From: Limnohabitans sp. 103DPR2
GTDB taxonomy: Bacteria; Pseudomonadota; Gammaproteobacteria; Burkholderiales; Burkholderiaceae_C
Direction of reading: 5' to 3'
Assembly (NCBI RefSeq): GCF_001412575.1
Contig: NZ_CP011834.1
Location: 2,046,001 to 2,110,000, forward strand
Length of the DNA stretch: 64,000 nucleotides
Positions 15,946 through 26,444 of this stretch are shown here, one piece after another. The notes beneath the pieces are model-generated. The model searched no databases. It saw only the letters and a list, made by a program, of their open reading frames with translations, and was not told the DNA's origin. Both the position numbers and the translations under genes were made by a program. Numbering within the stretch: the first letter of the stretch is position 1; each line of letters begins with the position of its first letter.

Positions 15946-16536
15946 TTAAATTCGTTTGAGCAGTTCTGCAGTCTCAAACACAGGCAATCCCATGATGCCT
16001 GTGTACGAGCCCTTGATGACCGCAATGTGCTTGGCTGCCAAACCTTGTACACCATACGCGCCGGCCTTGCCCATGGGTTCGCCACTGGCCACATAGGCTT
16101 TCATTTCAGTCAGAGACATGTGTGCAAATGTGACACTGGAAATAGACACCGCAGACACCCTTTGGGTTCCCTTGCCAATCGCAACGGCGGTGAGTACGCG
16201 GTGGGTTTTGCCTGAAAGTTTTTTCAACATCCGCAGAGCATCTTGCGCGTTGTTTGGTTTGCCCAATATCTCCCGCCCCAAGGCAACGGTGGTGTCAGCG
16301 CAGATCACAGGTGCTTTTGCCAAGCTACGCGTTTTCAAACGGGTCATGGCAGCTTCAAGCTTGAGAAGCGTCACTCGCTGCACATACGTCAAAGGTGCTT
16401 CGCCAGGCAAGACCTGCTCCAAGGCTTCAGCATCCTCCTCAGGCGTTGGCAACAGCAATTCATAGTGCACGCCAATTTGCTCAAGCAACTGCCTGCGGCG
16501 TGGGCTTTGCGAGGCCAAATAGACAAAATTGTTCAT
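15946..16536 (-). CDS. maf: Maf nucleoside triphosphate pyrophosphatase (dTTP/UTP type)
   Basis: A 196-residue Maf-family house-cleaning enzyme that hydrolyses nucleoside triphosphates to monophosphates. The N-terminal motif LASQSPRRRQLLEQIG and the acidic CADTTVALGREILGKP motif hold the substrate and metal sites. The C-terminal block GAYGVQGLAAKHIAVIKGSY is of the YhdE kind (dTTP/UTP pyrophosphatase) rather than the YceF kind, which has a GSFKSEG-type block. It is encoded six bases downstream of rlmH on the minus strand, part of a compact run rlmH-maf typical of this bacterial group. Confidence 0.93.
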   Translation of the reverse strand: MNNFVYLASQSPRRRQLLEQIGVHYELLLPTPEEDAEALEQVLPGEAPLTYVQRVTLLKLEAAMTRLKTRSLAKAPVICADTTVALGREILGKPNNAQDALRMLKKLSGKTHRVLTAVAIGKGTQRVSAVSISSVTFAHMSLTEMKAYVASGEPMGKAGAYGVQGLAAKHIAVIKGSYTGIMGLPVFETAELLKRI

Positions 16537-16542
16537 GCCGTC

Positions 16543-17010
16543 TTACTCACGGTGATAAGGGTGATTGGCGTTCACTGACCATGCACGGTACAACTGCTCA
16601 ATCAACAACACACGCGCCATTGCGTGGGGCAAGGTCAAATCGGACAAACGAATGCGCTCGTGGGCCGCGTCGCGAAACGCAGGCTCAAGACCATCGGGGC
16701 CGCCAATGATCAGCGCCACATCGTCACCGCTTAACTGCCAATCTTTCAGTCTTTGGGCCAAGGCCAAAGTCCGCAACGAGGTTCCTCGCTCGTCTAGCAC
16801 CACAATGCGAGTGCCACGAGGGATGACAGCTTCAATGCGCTGGCGTTCAGCAGCCACCAAGGTTTCGTAGGTCTTAGAGCCGCGAGGCTCAGTTTTGACC
16901 GCTTTGAGCTCCACTTTGATTTCGGGTGGAAAGCGCTTGACGTAATCATCCCAAGCAGACTGAGCCCAATCAGGGACACGCTGCCCTACTGCCACAATCA
17001 GCAGCCTCAT
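16543..17010 (-). CDS. rlmH: 23S rRNA (pseudouridine-1915-N3)-methyltransferase RlmH
   Basis: A 155-residue SPOUT-class methyltransferase, standard length for RlmH. It methylates pseudouridine 1915 in helix 69 of 23S rRNA on assembled 70S ribosomes. The knotted S-adenosylmethionine site is visible as [15 protein letters not shown], and the C-terminus [18 protein letters not shown] followed by NANHPYHRE is the family hallmark. It lies five bases downstream of rsfS, another ribosome-associated factor, and just upstream of maf, an order common in proteobacteria. Confidence 0.97.
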   Translation of the reverse strand: MRLLIVAVGQRVPDWAQSAWDDYVKRFPPEIKVELKAVKTEPRGSKTYETLVAAERQRIEAVIPRGTRIVVLDERGTSLRTLALAQRLKDWQLSGDDVALIIGGPDGLEPAFRDAAHERIRLSDLTLPHAMARVLLIEQLYRAWSVNANHPYHRE

Positions 17011-17015
17011 GGGCT

Positions 17016-17699
17016 TTAGGCCTTTGGCTTGGCCTTGCTTGCGGCTTTGGCGGCTGGTTTGCCGACAGATTTGCTTGCTGGCTTAGCACTTGTCTTTGCT
17101 GCAGGTTTGGCTGACTTTGTAGCTGGCTTGGCTGCCGATTTGCTGGGCGCTTTAGTTGGGACCTTAGTTGAGGCCTTGGTGGGCGCTTTTGGTGGCGCTT
17201 TGCGGGTAGGTTTAAGGGCTTCGGAGCCCATCGGACCCACAGGCACTGAATCGCGGCGTGTTGGCGTGCGACCGGCGCTGACGTTGGCCTTCTTTTTGGC
17301 AACAGGCTTGCGAACAGGTTCAGCAGGCTTGGGAGCGCCCAGTTTCAAACGCACTGGTTTGTCACCCCAAATTTCTTCGAGGTTGTAATAAGAACGAATG
17401 GTGGGCTGCATGATGTGAGCAACGGCGCTGCCGCAATCCACAATGATCCACTCGCCGTTGTCTTCACCTTCAATGCGCGGTTTGGGATAGCCAGCTTCGC
17501 GCACTTTATCGCGAACACTGGCTGCAAGGGCTTTGGTTTGGCGATTGGAGGTACCAGACGCAATGATGACGCGTTCAAACAAGGGTGACATGTGTTCTGT
17601 GTCAAAGACCACAATCTCTTGCGCTTTCACATCTTCCAACGCATCCACAATGGCGCGCTGGAGTTTTTGGGTGTCTTTTTTGGCAGAAGTGTCAGTCAT
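17016..17699 (-). CDS. rsfS: Ribosome silencing factor RsfS with long basic C-terminal tail
   Basis: The N-terminal 110 or so residues match RsfS (Iojap family), which binds ribosomal protein L14 and blocks subunit joining when nutrients are short: [20 protein letters not shown], then [20 protein letters not shown] and [10 protein letters not shown]. The protein is 227 residues, about twice the usual length. Residues from about 125 to the end are almost only Lys, Ala, Pro, Ser and Thr in patterns such as [20 protein letters not shown], resembling histone H1 tails. Such a tail could bind rRNA. The gene overlaps nadD by four bases (ATGA) and precedes rlmH. Confidence 0.95.
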   Translation of the reverse strand: MTDTSAKKDTQKLQRAIVDALEDVKAQEIVVFDTEHMSPLFERVIIASGTSNRQTKALAASVRDKVREAGYPKPRIEGEDNGEWIIVDCGSAVAHIMQPTIRSYYNLEEIWGDKPVRLKLGAPKPAEPVRKPVAKKKANVSAGRTPTRRDSVPVGPMGSEALKPTRKAPPKAPTKASTKVPTKAPSKSAAKPATKSAKPAAKTSAKPASKSVGKPAAKAASKAKPKA

Positions 17700-18292
17700 C
17701 GTGCAGGCTGGTAAAGGTGATGGCGGTAAATATACAGCGCAACGGTCTTGGGAACCAGTGCGTCGATGGGTTGACCATGGGCCACCCGCGCTCGAACTTC
17801 CGTTGCACTGTGAGGCAAATGGGGTAATTTCAAGACTTGTGTGGGGATGTCATGGCTGGGAACGTCTGGGCCTAGCGGGCTAGGCATCTCACGTTCAGCA
17901 ACGCAAATTATAGCCCGCCTCGAAATTTCTTCGATTTCACGCCATGTTCCCAAGGCTTTGCCCTGATCTTCCCCGATAAATAAGAAAAATTCTGCACCGG
18001 GGTATTGCAAAGCCAAGCTTCTAAGTGTGTCGACGGTGTAGCTGGGACCTTGACGCGCCAATTCCATGTCATTGATGGTGACACCCGGCAAATGGCCAAA
18101 CGCCAATTTCGCCATCTCGGCACGGTGCGACCCACTGCTTAAATCGCGCGCCTTGTGCCATGCATCACCGGTTGGAATGATGAGCAGTGCGTCTAACTGA
18201 AATTGCGCCAAGGCAGCCTCTGCCATGGCCACATGGGCAACATGGGGCGGGTCAAACGCCCCACCCAGAATGCCAATGCGTTGAGGCCTCAA
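17696..18292 (-). CDS. nadD: Nicotinate-nucleotide adenylyltransferase
   Basis: About 198 residues. NadD joins nicotinate mononucleotide and ATP to form deamido-NAD in NAD synthesis. The nucleotidyltransferase motif [11 protein letters not shown] is at the N-terminus and the second motif [14 protein letters not shown] near residue 165. There is no ATG: TTG codons at 18298 and 18292 are candidates. An AAGGGA sequence at 18304-18299 touches the first and sits six bases from the second, so 18292 is preferred. The start lies inside the last codons of hemF, and the stop overlaps rsfS as ATGA, so hemF-nadD-rsfS are tightly coupled. Confidence 0.94.
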   Translation of the reverse strand: MRPQRIGILGGAFDPPHVAHVAMAEAALAQFQLDALLIIPTGDAWHKARDLSSGSHRAEMAKLAFGHLPGVTINDMELARQGPSYTVDTLRSLALQYPGAEFFLFIGEDQGKALGTWREIEEISRRAIICVAEREMPSPLGPDVPSHDIPTQVLKLPHLPHSATEVRARVAHGQPIDALVPKTVALYIYRHHLYQPAR

Positions 18293-19206
18293 ACCCAATC
18301 CCTTGGCTTCAAGAAGTGAGCGGTCAATTGGGCCTCGTCAGAATCCGGGGCATCGACCCGGTTGTATGACCAACTGACCAAAGCAGGCATAGACAACAAA
18401 ATTGATTCCGTTCGTCCGCCTGATTGCAAACCAAAATGTGTGCCACGGTCCCACACCAAATTGAACTCAACATACCGACCGCGCCGATACAACTGGAAGG
18501 CTCTTTCTCGCTCACCATAGGGCGTATCTTTGCGACGCATCACAAGGGGCATGTAGGCTTTAAGCAACCCGTTGCCCACGTCTTGCATCATCGCAAAGCC
18601 TTTTTCGAAACCGAGTTCGGAAAAATCATCGTAAAAAATGCCACCGACACCGCGAGCTTCATTGCGATGCTTCAAGAAGAAATAGTCATCGCACCACTTT
18701 TTAAAGCGCGGATGTAAATCAGCCCCATAGGGGGCAACAGCGTCTTTACAAACCTGATGAAAATGCACGGCATCTTCTTCAAAACCATAATAAGGCGTGA
18801 GGTCCATCCCACCGCCAAACCACGCAACGGGCTCTTTCCCTTCTGGTTTGGCCACAATCATGCGGACGTTCATGTGCACGGTGGGCACATAAGGATTGCG
18901 GGGGTGAAAAACCAAGGAAACGCCCATGGCTTCAAAAGGTGCACCCGACAGCTCTGGGCGATGTTGTGTGGCGGATGGTGGCAACTTGGGGCCACTCACA
19001 TGAGAAAAACCACAACCGGCGCGTTCAAACACCGGGCCACCCTCTAGGATTTGAGTGATGCCATCACCTTGAAGCATTTCCCCTTCAGGCTTGCGCCAGG
19101 GGTCCACCACAAAGTCTGTGCCGTCCACATCGTGCAAGGCCCGCGTGATGTTGGCTTGCAACTGAATCAAGTAGTCTCGAACAGTTTGAGCTTGATGCAG
19201 GTCCAT
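18289..19206 (-). CDS. hemF: Oxygen-dependent coproporphyrinogen III oxidase
   Basis: A 305-residue enzyme that decarboxylates coproporphyrinogen III to protoporphyrinogen IX with oxygen during heme synthesis. Family blocks include [36 protein letters not shown] and [20 protein letters not shown]. The ATG at 19206 fits the family N-terminus ([16 protein letters not shown]); an in-frame ATG at 19236 would add ten residues that do not align. It follows the acyltransferase gene closely and overlaps nadD. The presence of HemF indicates heme synthesis under aerobic conditions. Confidence 0.97.
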   Translation of the reverse strand: MDLHQAQTVRDYLIQLQANITRALHDVDGTDFVVDPWRKPEGEMLQGDGITQILEGGPVFERAGCGFSHVSGPKLPPSATQHRPELSGAPFEAMGVSLVFHPRNPYVPTVHMNVRMIVAKPEGKEPVAWFGGGMDLTPYYGFEEDAVHFHQVCKDAVAPYGADLHPRFKKWCDDYFFLKHRNEARGVGGIFYDDFSELGFEKGFAMMQDVGNGLLKAYMPLVMRRKDTPYGERERAFQLYRRGRYVEFNLVWDRGTHFGLQSGGRTESILLSMPALVSWSYNRVDAPDSDEAQLTAHFLKPRDWV

Positions 19207-19239
19207 GGAGTGACTTTCTCTGAATGCCTGGGGCATCTT

Positions 19240-19899
19240 TTACTTTTTAACTTCTTTGGTTGGCAATGGCCGAATGGGCGCCGCTTGGTCAATGTGAAAG
19301 CCTTCAACACCTTCGTACATTTTTTGAAGGCATGCGTAATCCACCTCGACATTGCCTGTGAGTTTGATAAAGCCTTCAAACTTCAACACTTTGTTACCGT
19401 AATCAAAGCGCACAACAGCCAACGGCAAATTCGTGGCAACGGCCAATTGATAAAAGCCACTTCGCCAACCCTCTGTTTTCTTTCGAGTACCTTCTGGCGA
19501 AAGACCTAACCACAAGAATTTTCCAGCGCGTTGGTGCTCCGCAAACACTTCTGTCATGGCACCCACAACGCCTCGTGAGGAGGATCTGTCAATGGGCAAA
19601 CCGCCAATCCACTTTAACCAGCGACCAAACAAAGGGTATTTGAACAATGAGTCTTTGCCCCAAAAATGAACAGGCAAGCCTATGGTCCATTTGCACAACA
19701 TCGCCGTGAGGAAATCCCAATTGCTGGTGTGCGGATAGACGATGGCAATACCTTGCAAACCAGGCAAACCTTGAAAATCAACCTTCCAACCAATCAGTTT
19801 TAACAACCATGCGGCCCAAGCATGTCCCTTGAACTGAATGGGATAAGGGCCTGAAATGACTTCAGGTTGAGGCAAATTTTGAGAATTTAAATCGCTCAC
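19240..19899 (-). CDS. Lysophospholipid acyltransferase family protein
   Basis: A 219-residue acyltransferase-like protein of the PlsC/LPLAT superfamily. The catalytic H-x-x-x-x-D motif appears as His57 and Asp62 in HTSNWD, the second block as FGRWLKWIGGLPIDRSSSRG, and the third as LGLSPEGTRKKTEGWRSGFY. These blocks bind acyl donor and glycerol phosphate. The protein is shorter than classical PlsC and lacks clear multiple membrane spans, so the acceptor is uncertain. The start is GTG at 19899, overlapping the purD stop as GTGA, so expression is coupled to purD. Confidence 0.88.
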   Translation of the reverse strand: MSDLNSQNLPQPEVISGPYPIQFKGHAWAAWLLKLIGWKVDFQGLPGLQGIAIVYPHTSNWDFLTAMLCKWTIGLPVHFWGKDSLFKYPLFGRWLKWIGGLPIDRSSSRGVVGAMTEVFAEHQRAGKFLWLGLSPEGTRKKTEGWRSGFYQLAVATNLPLAVVRFDYGNKVLKFEGFIKLTGNVEVDYACLQKMYEGVEGFHIDQAAPIRPLPTKEVKK

Positions 19900-21191
19900 G
19901 ATTTGATTGCCCTGTAGCCAATGTCCTTCCGGTACTGTTGTCCGTCGAAGTGAATACCTTTGGCCACCTCATAGGCTTTTTGCTGGGCTTGCTTGACCGA
20001 ATCGGCCAGTACAGTGACGCACAAAACACGGCCACCTGAAGTGACAGTTTGACCGTTGACTGCTGCCGTGCCTGCATGGAACACCATCGCGTCGGGCTCG
20101 TCTTTGGGCAGTCCCGTGATTACATCCCCTTTGCGCGGGTTCATGGGGTAACCTGCAGCGGCCATCACCACACCTAAAGCGGGTCGGCGATCCCACTCCA
20201 ACTCAAGGGTGTCGAGCTTACCGCTCGTTGCCGCCAACATCACCTCGACCAAATCGGTTTTCAAACGCATCATGATCGGTTGTGTTTCTGGATCTCCCAT
20301 GCGGCAGTTGAATTCCAAAGTTTTGGGCATGCCTTGCGCATCGATCATCAAGCCTGCGTACAAGAAACCTGTGTAGGGAATGCCATCTTTTTCCATGCCC
20401 TTGATGGAGGGCATGATGACTTCACGCATGGCGCGCGCATGGACTTGTGCAGTCACGACGGGCGCTGGCGAGTATGCGCCCATACCGCCGGTGTTGGGAC
20501 CTTCATCATGGTCTAGTAACCGTTTGTGATCTTGGCTGGTGGCCAAGGCCACCACGTTTTGGCCATCACACAACACGATGAAGCTGGCCTCTTCCCCTTG
20601 CAAGAATTCTTCAATGACAACGCGTGGCACTGCTGCACCGTCGGCGCCGGCGTTGTGAACCACGCCCAATTGGTTGTCAAGCAGCATGAAGTCAATGGCT
20701 TCGTGCGCCTCAGCAGCCGTCATGGCTACCACCACGCCCTTGCCTGCTGCCAAACCGTCAGCCTTCACCACAATGGGGGCACCCATTTTGTCGATGTAGG
20801 CATGGGCTTGAACGGGGTCGGTGAAGGTTTCGTAGACGGCCGTTGGGATGCCATGGCGATGCATGAAGGCTTTGGAAAAAGCCTTGGAACTTTCCAACTG
20901 TGCAGCGGCCTGAGTTGGGCCAAAAATGCGCATGCCATGCGCACGAAATTCATCGACGACACCTGCTGCCAATGGCGCCTCGGGGCCAACCACCGTCAGT
21001 TCAATTTTTTCTTGTTGCGCCCATACACGCAAAGCTTTTACATCAGTGATGGGAACATCGACCAAATTAGGGTCACGGGCTGTGCCGCCATTTCCAGGGG
21101 CCACATAAACTTTTTGAATGCGCTCAGATTGCGACAACTTCCAGGCCAGGGCATGTTCTCGTCCGCCACCGCCAATTACCAATACTTTCAT
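19896..21191 (-). CDS. purD: Phosphoribosylamine-glycine ligase
   Basis: A 431-residue ATP-grasp enzyme of purine synthesis that joins phosphoribosylamine and glycine. The N-terminal KVLVIGGGGREHALAWKL motif, GPEAPLAAGVVDEFRAHGM, the ATP-grasp segment VKADGLAAGKGVVVA and the metal site LEFNCRMGDPETQ are all present. The length is normal. It lies ten bases downstream of yebC on the same strand and overlaps the acyltransferase gene. No riboswitch-like leader is obvious, since yebC is directly upstream. Confidence 0.97.
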   Translation of the reverse strand: MKVLVIGGGGREHALAWKLSQSERIQKVYVAPGNGGTARDPNLVDVPITDVKALRVWAQQEKIELTVVGPEAPLAAGVVDEFRAHGMRIFGPTQAAAQLESSKAFSKAFMHRHGIPTAVYETFTDPVQAHAYIDKMGAPIVVKADGLAAGKGVVVAMTAAEAHEAIDFMLLDNQLGVVHNAGADGAAVPRVVIEEFLQGEEASFIVLCDGQNVVALATSQDHKRLLDHDEGPNTGGMGAYSPAPVVTAQVHARAMREVIMPSIKGMEKDGIPYTGFLYAGLMIDAQGMPKTLEFNCRMGDPETQPIMMRLKTDLVEVMLAATSGKLDTLELEWDRRPALGVVMAAAGYPMNPRKGDVITGLPKDEPDAMVFHAGTAAVNGQTVTSGGRVLCVTVLADSVKQAQQKAYEVAKGIHFDGQQYRKDIGYRAIKS

Positions 21192-21201
21192 CGATCAAGC
21201 C

Positions 21202-21927
21202 TTATTCAGAAATGGTTGCGTTGTGGAAAACGTTTTGCACATCGTCCAAATCTTCCAAGATGTCCAAGAGTTTTTGCATTTTGACGGCATCGTCGCCCAC
21301 CATGTCAATGGTATTCTCGGCGCGCATCGTGACCTCGGCCATTTCGGCCGTGAAGCCTGCACCTTCCAATGCATTTTTAACCGCTTCAAAATCTGCAGGG
21401 GACGTTAGCACTTCAATGGCGCCCTCCTCGTCCGTGATCACATCTTCGGCACCCGCCTCCAAAGCAACTTCCATCACTTTGTCTTCAGAAGTGCCCGGTG
21501 CAAAAATCAATTGACCACAATGCTTGAATTGAAAGGCCACAGAGCCTTCCGTGCCCATGTTGCCACCATGCTTGCTAAAAGCATGGCGCACCTCGGCAAC
21601 TGTGCGTACACGGTTGTCGGTCATGGTGTCCACAATGATGGCCGCGCCACCTATGCCGTAGCCTTCATAACGAATTTCTTCGTAAGTCACGCCTTCTAGA
21701 TTGCCCGTGGCTTTGTCGATGTTTCGCTTCACGGTATCGGCGGGCATATTGGCCGCCTTGGCTTTTTCAATGGCCAAGCGCAAACGGGGGTTGGCGCTAG
21801 GGTCGCCGCCGCCCGTTCTGGCTGCCACCATGATTTCTCGAACCACTCGGGTCCAAATGCGCTGGCGTTTCTCGTCTTGTCTGCCCTTGCGGTGCTGAAT
21901 ATTTGCCCATTTACTGTGGCCAGCCAT
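21202..21927 (-). CDS. yebC: YebC/PmpR family regulatory protein
   Basis: A 241-residue YebC family protein (TACO1 homologue). The signature [20 protein letters not shown] opens the protein, and [17 protein letters not shown] and [19 protein letters not shown] follow. Members were first described as transcription regulators, and more recent work ties the family to relief of ribosome stalling. It is the first gene of the minus-strand run leading into purD and is divergent from the YjgR-like ATPase gene, with a 71-base region between them. Confidence 0.95.
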   Translation of the reverse strand: MAGHSKWANIQHRKGRQDEKRQRIWTRVVREIMVAARTGGGDPSANPRLRLAIEKAKAANMPADTVKRNIDKATGNLEGVTYEEIRYEGYGIGGAAIIVDTMTDNRVRTVAEVRHAFSKHGGNMGTEGSVAFQFKHCGQLIFAPGTSEDKVMEVALEAGAEDVITDEEGAIEVLTSPADFEAVKNALEGAGFTAEMAEVTMRAENTIDMVGDDAVKMQKLLDILEDLDDVQNVFHNATISE

Positions 21928-21998
21928 CTCAAATTCCTTGATGTTGATTTAATCTACTGGGTGAGATTTTACTTTTCTAGATGGGGGGACCCTTTTTC

Positions 21999-23537
21999 AT
22001 GCCAAATCAGCTCTTGATTGCCCGCAATAAAACCACAGATTGCCACCTTCTGATGGGCATGGCCAACCGCCATGGCCTGATTACAGGGGCCACAGGCACC
22101 GGCAAAACGGTGAGTTTGCAGACTCTGGCTGAAAACTTCTCCAATCAGGGCGTGCCGGTCTTCATGGCCGATGTCAAAGGCGATCTGGTCGGTATCAGTC
22201 AAACGGGCCACCTCAGCGACAAGATCAAGGGGATTCTGAAAGAACGCCAGCTGGACGAACCCAGCCCCCAAAGCTGCCCAACCACCCTGTGGGATGTTTT
22301 TGGCAAACAAGGCCACCCCGTTCGCGCCACAGTCTCAGACATGGGCCCTTTGCTATTAGGCCGCATGTTGAACCTCAACGACACACAAGCCGGTGTGCTC
22401 AATTTGGTCTTCAAAATTGCCGATGACCAGGGTCTTTTGCTGCTTGACCTCAAGGATCTGCGCGCCATGCTGCAACACGTGGGGGAAAACGCCAGTCAGT
22501 TCACCACCGAGTACGGCAACGTCAGCGCCGCCAGCGTGGGCGCCATTCAACGGGGTTTGCTAGAAATTGAAAGCCAAGGCGCCGACAAGTTCTTTGGCGA
22601 GCCCATGCTCAACATCCAAGACTTTTTGCAAACCGACGCCAAAGGCAAAGGCGTCATCAATTTGCTGTGTGCCAGTGAATTGATGAATGCACCTCGCCTC
22701 TATGGCACCTTCTTACTGTGGTTACTGTCCGAATTGTTTGAGCAATTGCCCGAAATTGGTGATCCTGAAAAACCCAAGCTGGTGTTCTTCTTTGACGAAG
22801 CCCACTTGTTGTTCAACGAAGCGCCCAAGGTGCTCATCGAACGCATGGAGTTGTTGGTACGCCTGATTCGGTCCAAAGGTGTAGGCGTTTATTTCGTCAC
22901 ACAAAACCCCTTGGATGTGCCAGAAACGGTTTTGGGACAACTGGGCAATCGGGTTCAGCACGCCCTTCGCGCTTTCACACCGCGCGATCAAAAAGCCGTC
23001 AAAGCCAGCGCCCAAACCATGCGAGCCAATCCCAATTTGGACATCGAAAAAGCCATCACCGAATTAGGTGTCGGTGAAGCCTTGGTCAGTTTCCTCGATG
23101 AAAAAGGCCGCCCCGGCATCACAGAACAAGCTTTTGTGATGATGCCTGGCAGCCAACTGGGCCCCATTACCCCAGAACAACGCAAGGCACTGCTCGAGAA
23201 CTCTTTGGTGGCGGGTGTCTATGAAAATACCATCGACCGTGAGTCTGCCTACGAAGTGCTCAAAGGCGCGCACGCATCGTCCAATTCAGAATCAAAAGCA
23301 CAAACTCCGACCAATGCCGGAACCAGCGCAAGCTCGACCGATGCAGAGAGTGGCAGCAACGCCCTGTTAAACGGCCTTGGCGAGGTTTTATTCGGTCGCA
23401 CAGGTCCTAGGGGCGCTAAACACGATGGCTTGGCGCAGGCCATGGTCAAGTCTGCGGTTCGAACTATCGGGTCTAGCGTGGGGCGTGAAATTGTGCGTGG
23501 TGTGTTGGGCGGCATCTTGGGCGGCCGCAAACGCTGA
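21999..23537 (+). CDS. HerA/YjgR-type ATPase (DUF853 family)
   Basis: A 512-residue P-loop ATPase of the HerA-like helicase C-terminal group, like YjgR of enterics. Walker A GATGTGKT is at residues 30-37 and Walker [14 protein letters not shown] near 258-270; [20 protein letters not shown] is the next conserved block. The C-terminus has a Ser/Thr/Ala-rich linker (about 420-455) and ends in a glycine-rich stretch [12 protein letters not shown]. Start: ATG at 21999 is preceded by GGGGGA, whereas the in-frame ATG at 21981 is inside that site. Function in the cell is poorly known; DNA translocation is inferred from the family. Confidence 0.92.
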   Translation: MPNQLLIARNKTTDCHLLMGMANRHGLITGATGTGKTVSLQTLAENFSNQGVPVFMADVKGDLVGISQTGHLSDKIKGILKERQLDEPSPQSCPTTLWDVFGKQGHPVRATVSDMGPLLLGRMLNLNDTQAGVLNLVFKIADDQGLLLLDLKDLRAMLQHVGENASQFTTEYGNVSAASVGAIQRGLLEIESQGADKFFGEPMLNIQDFLQTDAKGKGVINLLCASELMNAPRLYGTFLLWLLSELFEQLPEIGDPEKPKLVFFFDEAHLLFNEAPKVLIERMELLVRLIRSKGVGVYFVTQNPLDVPETVLGQLGNRVQHALRAFTPRDQKAVKASAQTMRANPNLDIEKAITELGVGEALVSFLDEKGRPGITEQAFVMMPGSQLGPITPEQRKALLENSLVAGVYENTIDRESAYEVLKGAHASSNSESKAQTPTNAGTSASSTDAESGSNALLNGLGEVLFGRTGPRGAKHDGLAQAMVKSAVRTIGSSVGREIVRGVLGGILGGRKR

Positions 23538-23586
23538 GCCCTGCCAGTTGCGCAGCATCAGTCCCTCATTCAAATGGGGGACGAAA

Positions 23587-23613
23587 AAAAAGCCGGAGAT
23601 CATCCGGCTTTTT
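23587..23613. terminator. Bidirectional terminator between the YjgR-like gene and clpA
   Basis: Stem AAAAAGCCGGA (23587-23597) and TCCGGCTTTTT (23603-23613) with loop GATCA. It has A and T runs on both sides, so it can end transcripts from either direction, and it lies between two convergent genes. Confidence 0.9.
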
Positions 23614-23623
23614 TGTGAAGGCT

Positions 23624-25963
23624 TTAGCTGGCCGTGACCTCTTCAGGCTCGTGCGGCTCAGATTTGGAATTGCGCCCTTCTTTCTTAGGCAAAGGCGTAA
23701 TGTCCAAAAGCACTTCGTCCTTGTCGTCCAAGTCAACACTCAAACGACCGCCGTCGATCAATCGACCAAACAGCAACTCATCGGCCAAGGCCTTGCGAAT
23801 GGTGTCTTGAATCAAACGCTGCATAGGACGAGCGCCCATGAGCGGGTCGAAACCTTTTTTGGCCAAGAACTTGCGCAACTTGTCGCTGAACGTGACATCC
23901 ACCTTCTTCTCTGACAACTGTGTTTCGAGTTGCAGCAAGAACTTGTCGACCACGCGCATAATGATTTGCTCGTCCAAAGCCTTGAAGCTGACCATGGCGT
24001 CCAAACGGTTGCGGAACTCAGGGGTGAACAAGCGCTTGATGTCGCCCATTTCATCACCAGCTTGACGCGGGTTGGTAAAGCCAATGGTGGCTTTGTTCAT
24101 GGTCTCGGCACCCGCATTCGTGGTCATGATGATGATCACGTTGCGGAAGTCGGCTTTGCGGCCGTTGTTGTCTGTCAAAGTGCCGTGGTCCATCACTTGC
24201 AACAAGACATTGAAAATGTCGGGGTGCGCTTTTTCAATTTCGTCGAGCAGCAACACGCAATGCGGTTTCTTGGTGACGGCTTCTGTCAGCAAACCACCTT
24301 GGTCAAAGCCCACATAGCCTGGAGGCGCACCAATCAGGCGACTCACCGCATGGCGCTCCATGTACTCCGACATGTCAAAGCGAATGAGGTCAATGCCCAT
24401 GATGTAGGCCAATTGTTTGGCCGCTTCTGTTTTGCCGACGCCTGTGGGGCCGCTGAACAAGAAGGCGCCAATGGGCTTGTCTGTTTTGCCCAAACCGGAG
24501 CGCGCCATTTTGACGGCCGATGACAACACTTCCAAGGCTTTGTCTTGACCAAACACCACGCTCTTCAAATCGCGCTCAATGGTTTGCAGCTTGCTGCGGT
24601 CGTCATTCGAAACATTGGCGGGCGGAATGCGCGCAATCTTCGCCACGATGTCTTCGATCTCGGCTTTGCCAATGGTTTTCTTGCGCTTGGAAGGCGGCAA
24701 GATACGCTGCGCAGCGCCGGCTTCGTCAATCACGTCAATGGCTTTGTCGGGCAACTGACGGTCGTTGATGAACTTGGCAGACAACTCGGCAGCAGCTTGC
24801 AGCGCTGCGTTGGCGTATTTCACGCTGTGGTGCTCTTCGAAACGAGACTTCAAGCCCTTCAAAATGTCCACAGTTTCGGGCACCGTAGGCTCGACCACGT
24901 CAACCTTTTGGAAGCGGCGTGACAAAGCTGCGTCTTTTTCGAAGATACCGCGGTATTCCGTGAAGGTGGTGGCGCCGATGCATTTCAACTGACCGCTAGA
25001 CAATGCGGGCTTGAGCAAGTTCGACGCATCCAACGTACCGCCGGAAGCAGCACCGGCACCAATCAAAGTGTGAATTTCATCGATGAACAACACAGCGTGT
25101 GGCTTGTCCTTCAAGGCTTTCAAAACACCTTTAAGACGTTGCTCAAAGTCACCACGGTATTTGGTACCTGCCAACAGTGCGCCCATGTCGAGCGAATAGA
25201 CCACCGCTTCGTTCAAAATTTCGGGCACGCTGCCTTGCGTAATACGCCATGCCAAACCTTCAGCAATGGCGGTCTTGCCAACGCCAGCTTCGCCAACCAA
25301 CAAAGGATTGTTTTTGCGGCGACGGCACAAAATTTGAATGGTGCGCTCAACTTCGTATTCACGACCGATGAGCGGATCAATCTTGCCTTCTTTGGCCATC
25401 TGATTCAGGTTCTGAGTGAACTGCTCCAGTGGTGAGGCTTTTTCATTGCGCTCGCCACCGCCTGCACCCTCTTCGCTCTCGGGTGCGGGTGCAGCGTCAC
25501 TGCCTTTGCTAGCTTCTGGCGGATCACTCTTGCGAATGCCGTGTGCAATGAAATTCACCACATCCAAACGCGTAATGCCTTGCTGGTGCAAATAGTAAAC
25601 AGCGTGAGAATCTTTTTCGCCAAAGATGGCCACCAGCACGTTTGCGCCGGTCACTTCTTTTTTGCCACTGCCCGTCGATTGAACATGCATGATGGCGCGT
25701 TGAATGACACGCTGAAAACCTAGCGTGGGTTGTGTGTCCACTTCTTCAGTGCCTGCGACTTGCGGCGTGTTGTCTTTGATGAACGACGACAGCGATTGAC
25801 GCAAATCGTCGACTTGCGCTGAACACGCACGCAACACTTCTGCTGCGCTGGGGTTGTCTAGCAATGCCAACAACAAATGCTCCACGGTAATGAACTCGTG
25901 ACGCTGCTGTCGCGCCTCAACGAAGGCCATGTGCAAACTGACTTCCAATTCTTGGGCAATCAT
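23624..25963 (-). CDS. clpA: ATP-dependent Clp protease ATP-binding subunit ClpA
   Basis: A 779-residue AAA+ unfoldase that feeds substrates to ClpP. It has an N-terminal double Clp repeat (residues about 1-140, where ClpS binds), a first AAA+ module with GEAGVGKT, and a second with GPTGVGKT and LLLDEIEKAHPDIFNVLLQ. There is no long middle coiled coil, which separates it from ClpB. An acidic Ser/Glu/Gly-rich linker around residues 145-170 joins the N-domain. AAGGAAATCAC precedes the ATG. The adaptor gene clpS lies just upstream on the same strand. Confidence 0.97.
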   Translation of the reverse strand: MIAQELEVSLHMAFVEARQQRHEFITVEHLLLALLDNPSAAEVLRACSAQVDDLRQSLSSFIKDNTPQVAGTEEVDTQPTLGFQRVIQRAIMHVQSTGSGKKEVTGANVLVAIFGEKDSHAVYYLHQQGITRLDVVNFIAHGIRKSDPPEASKGSDAAPAPESEEGAGGGERNEKASPLEQFTQNLNQMAKEGKIDPLIGREYEVERTIQILCRRRKNNPLLVGEAGVGKTAIAEGLAWRITQGSVPEILNEAVVYSLDMGALLAGTKYRGDFEQRLKGVLKALKDKPHAVLFIDEIHTLIGAGAASGGTLDASNLLKPALSSGQLKCIGATTFTEYRGIFEKDAALSRRFQKVDVVEPTVPETVDILKGLKSRFEEHHSVKYANAALQAAAELSAKFINDRQLPDKAIDVIDEAGAAQRILPPSKRKKTIGKAEIEDIVAKIARIPPANVSNDDRSKLQTIERDLKSVVFGQDKALEVLSSAVKMARSGLGKTDKPIGAFLFSGPTGVGKTEAAKQLAYIMGIDLIRFDMSEYMERHAVSRLIGAPPGYVGFDQGGLLTEAVTKKPHCVLLLDEIEKAHPDIFNVLLQVMDHGTLTDNNGRKADFRNVIIIMTTNAGAETMNKATIGFTNPRQAGDEMGDIKRLFTPEFRNRLDAMVSFKALDEQIIMRVVDKFLLQLETQLSEKKVDVTFSDKLRKFLAKKGFDPLMGARPMQRLIQDTIRKALADELLFGRLIDGGRLSVDLDDKDEVLLDITPLPKKEGRNSKSEPHEPEEVTAS

Positions 25964-26066
25964 GTGATTTCCTTAAATGCCTTGCGGAGGTGAAAAATAT
26001 TAAGTTGGGTAGTTTTGTTGAATTTCAACTGCTTTATGCCACATTCTGGATCAAAGTTTGCAACAC

Positions 26067-26444
26067 TCATGCGACAGGTTCACTGACACATTGCAAAGGA
26101 TGACCTGCCTGGTTTGCGGCATCTAAGACTTGGTCCACTTTGGTGGCTGCGACGTCGCGGGTGAAAACACCACAAACGCCTTTGCCGTCCAAATGAATTT
26201 TCAACATGATTTGGGTGGCCGCTTCACGGTCTTTGTTGAAAAACTCCTGAAGCACCAAAACCACAAACTCCATGGGCGTGTAATCGTCGTTCAACATCAC
26301 CACTTGGTACATCTGGGGCGGACCGACTTTGGCTGTGCGTCTTTCTAAAACCACAGAATCGGCATTTGCTGGTGTACGAGTGAGGTCGCCCTCTGACCCT
26401 GGGCTTTTCGGCTGAAATGGTTGTTTTGGTTTCTCTGTTGCCAT
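26067..26444 (-). CDS. clpS: ClpS adaptor for N-degron substrates
   Basis: A 125-residue adaptor that delivers proteins with destabilising N-terminal residues to ClpAP. The core [20 protein letters not shown] contains the Asn-Asp-Asp and downstream residues that form the N-degron pocket, and later [18 protein letters not shown] is the ClpA-contact side. The N-terminal 40 residues are a flexible arm. It is 103 bases upstream of clpA and in the same direction, the normal pair. Confidence 0.96.
   Translation of the reverse strand: MATEKPKQPFQPKSPGSEGDLTRTPANADSVVLERRTAKVGPPQMYQVVMLNDDYTPMEFVVLVLQEFFNKDREAATQIMLKIHLDGKGVCGVFTRDVAATKVDQVLDAANQAGHPLQCVSEPVA

Noticed and set aside
17029..17388. Ala/Leu-rich hydrophobic frame opposite rsfS
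   Set aside because: It is the complement of the Lys/Ala-rich RsfS tail and not a real membrane protein.
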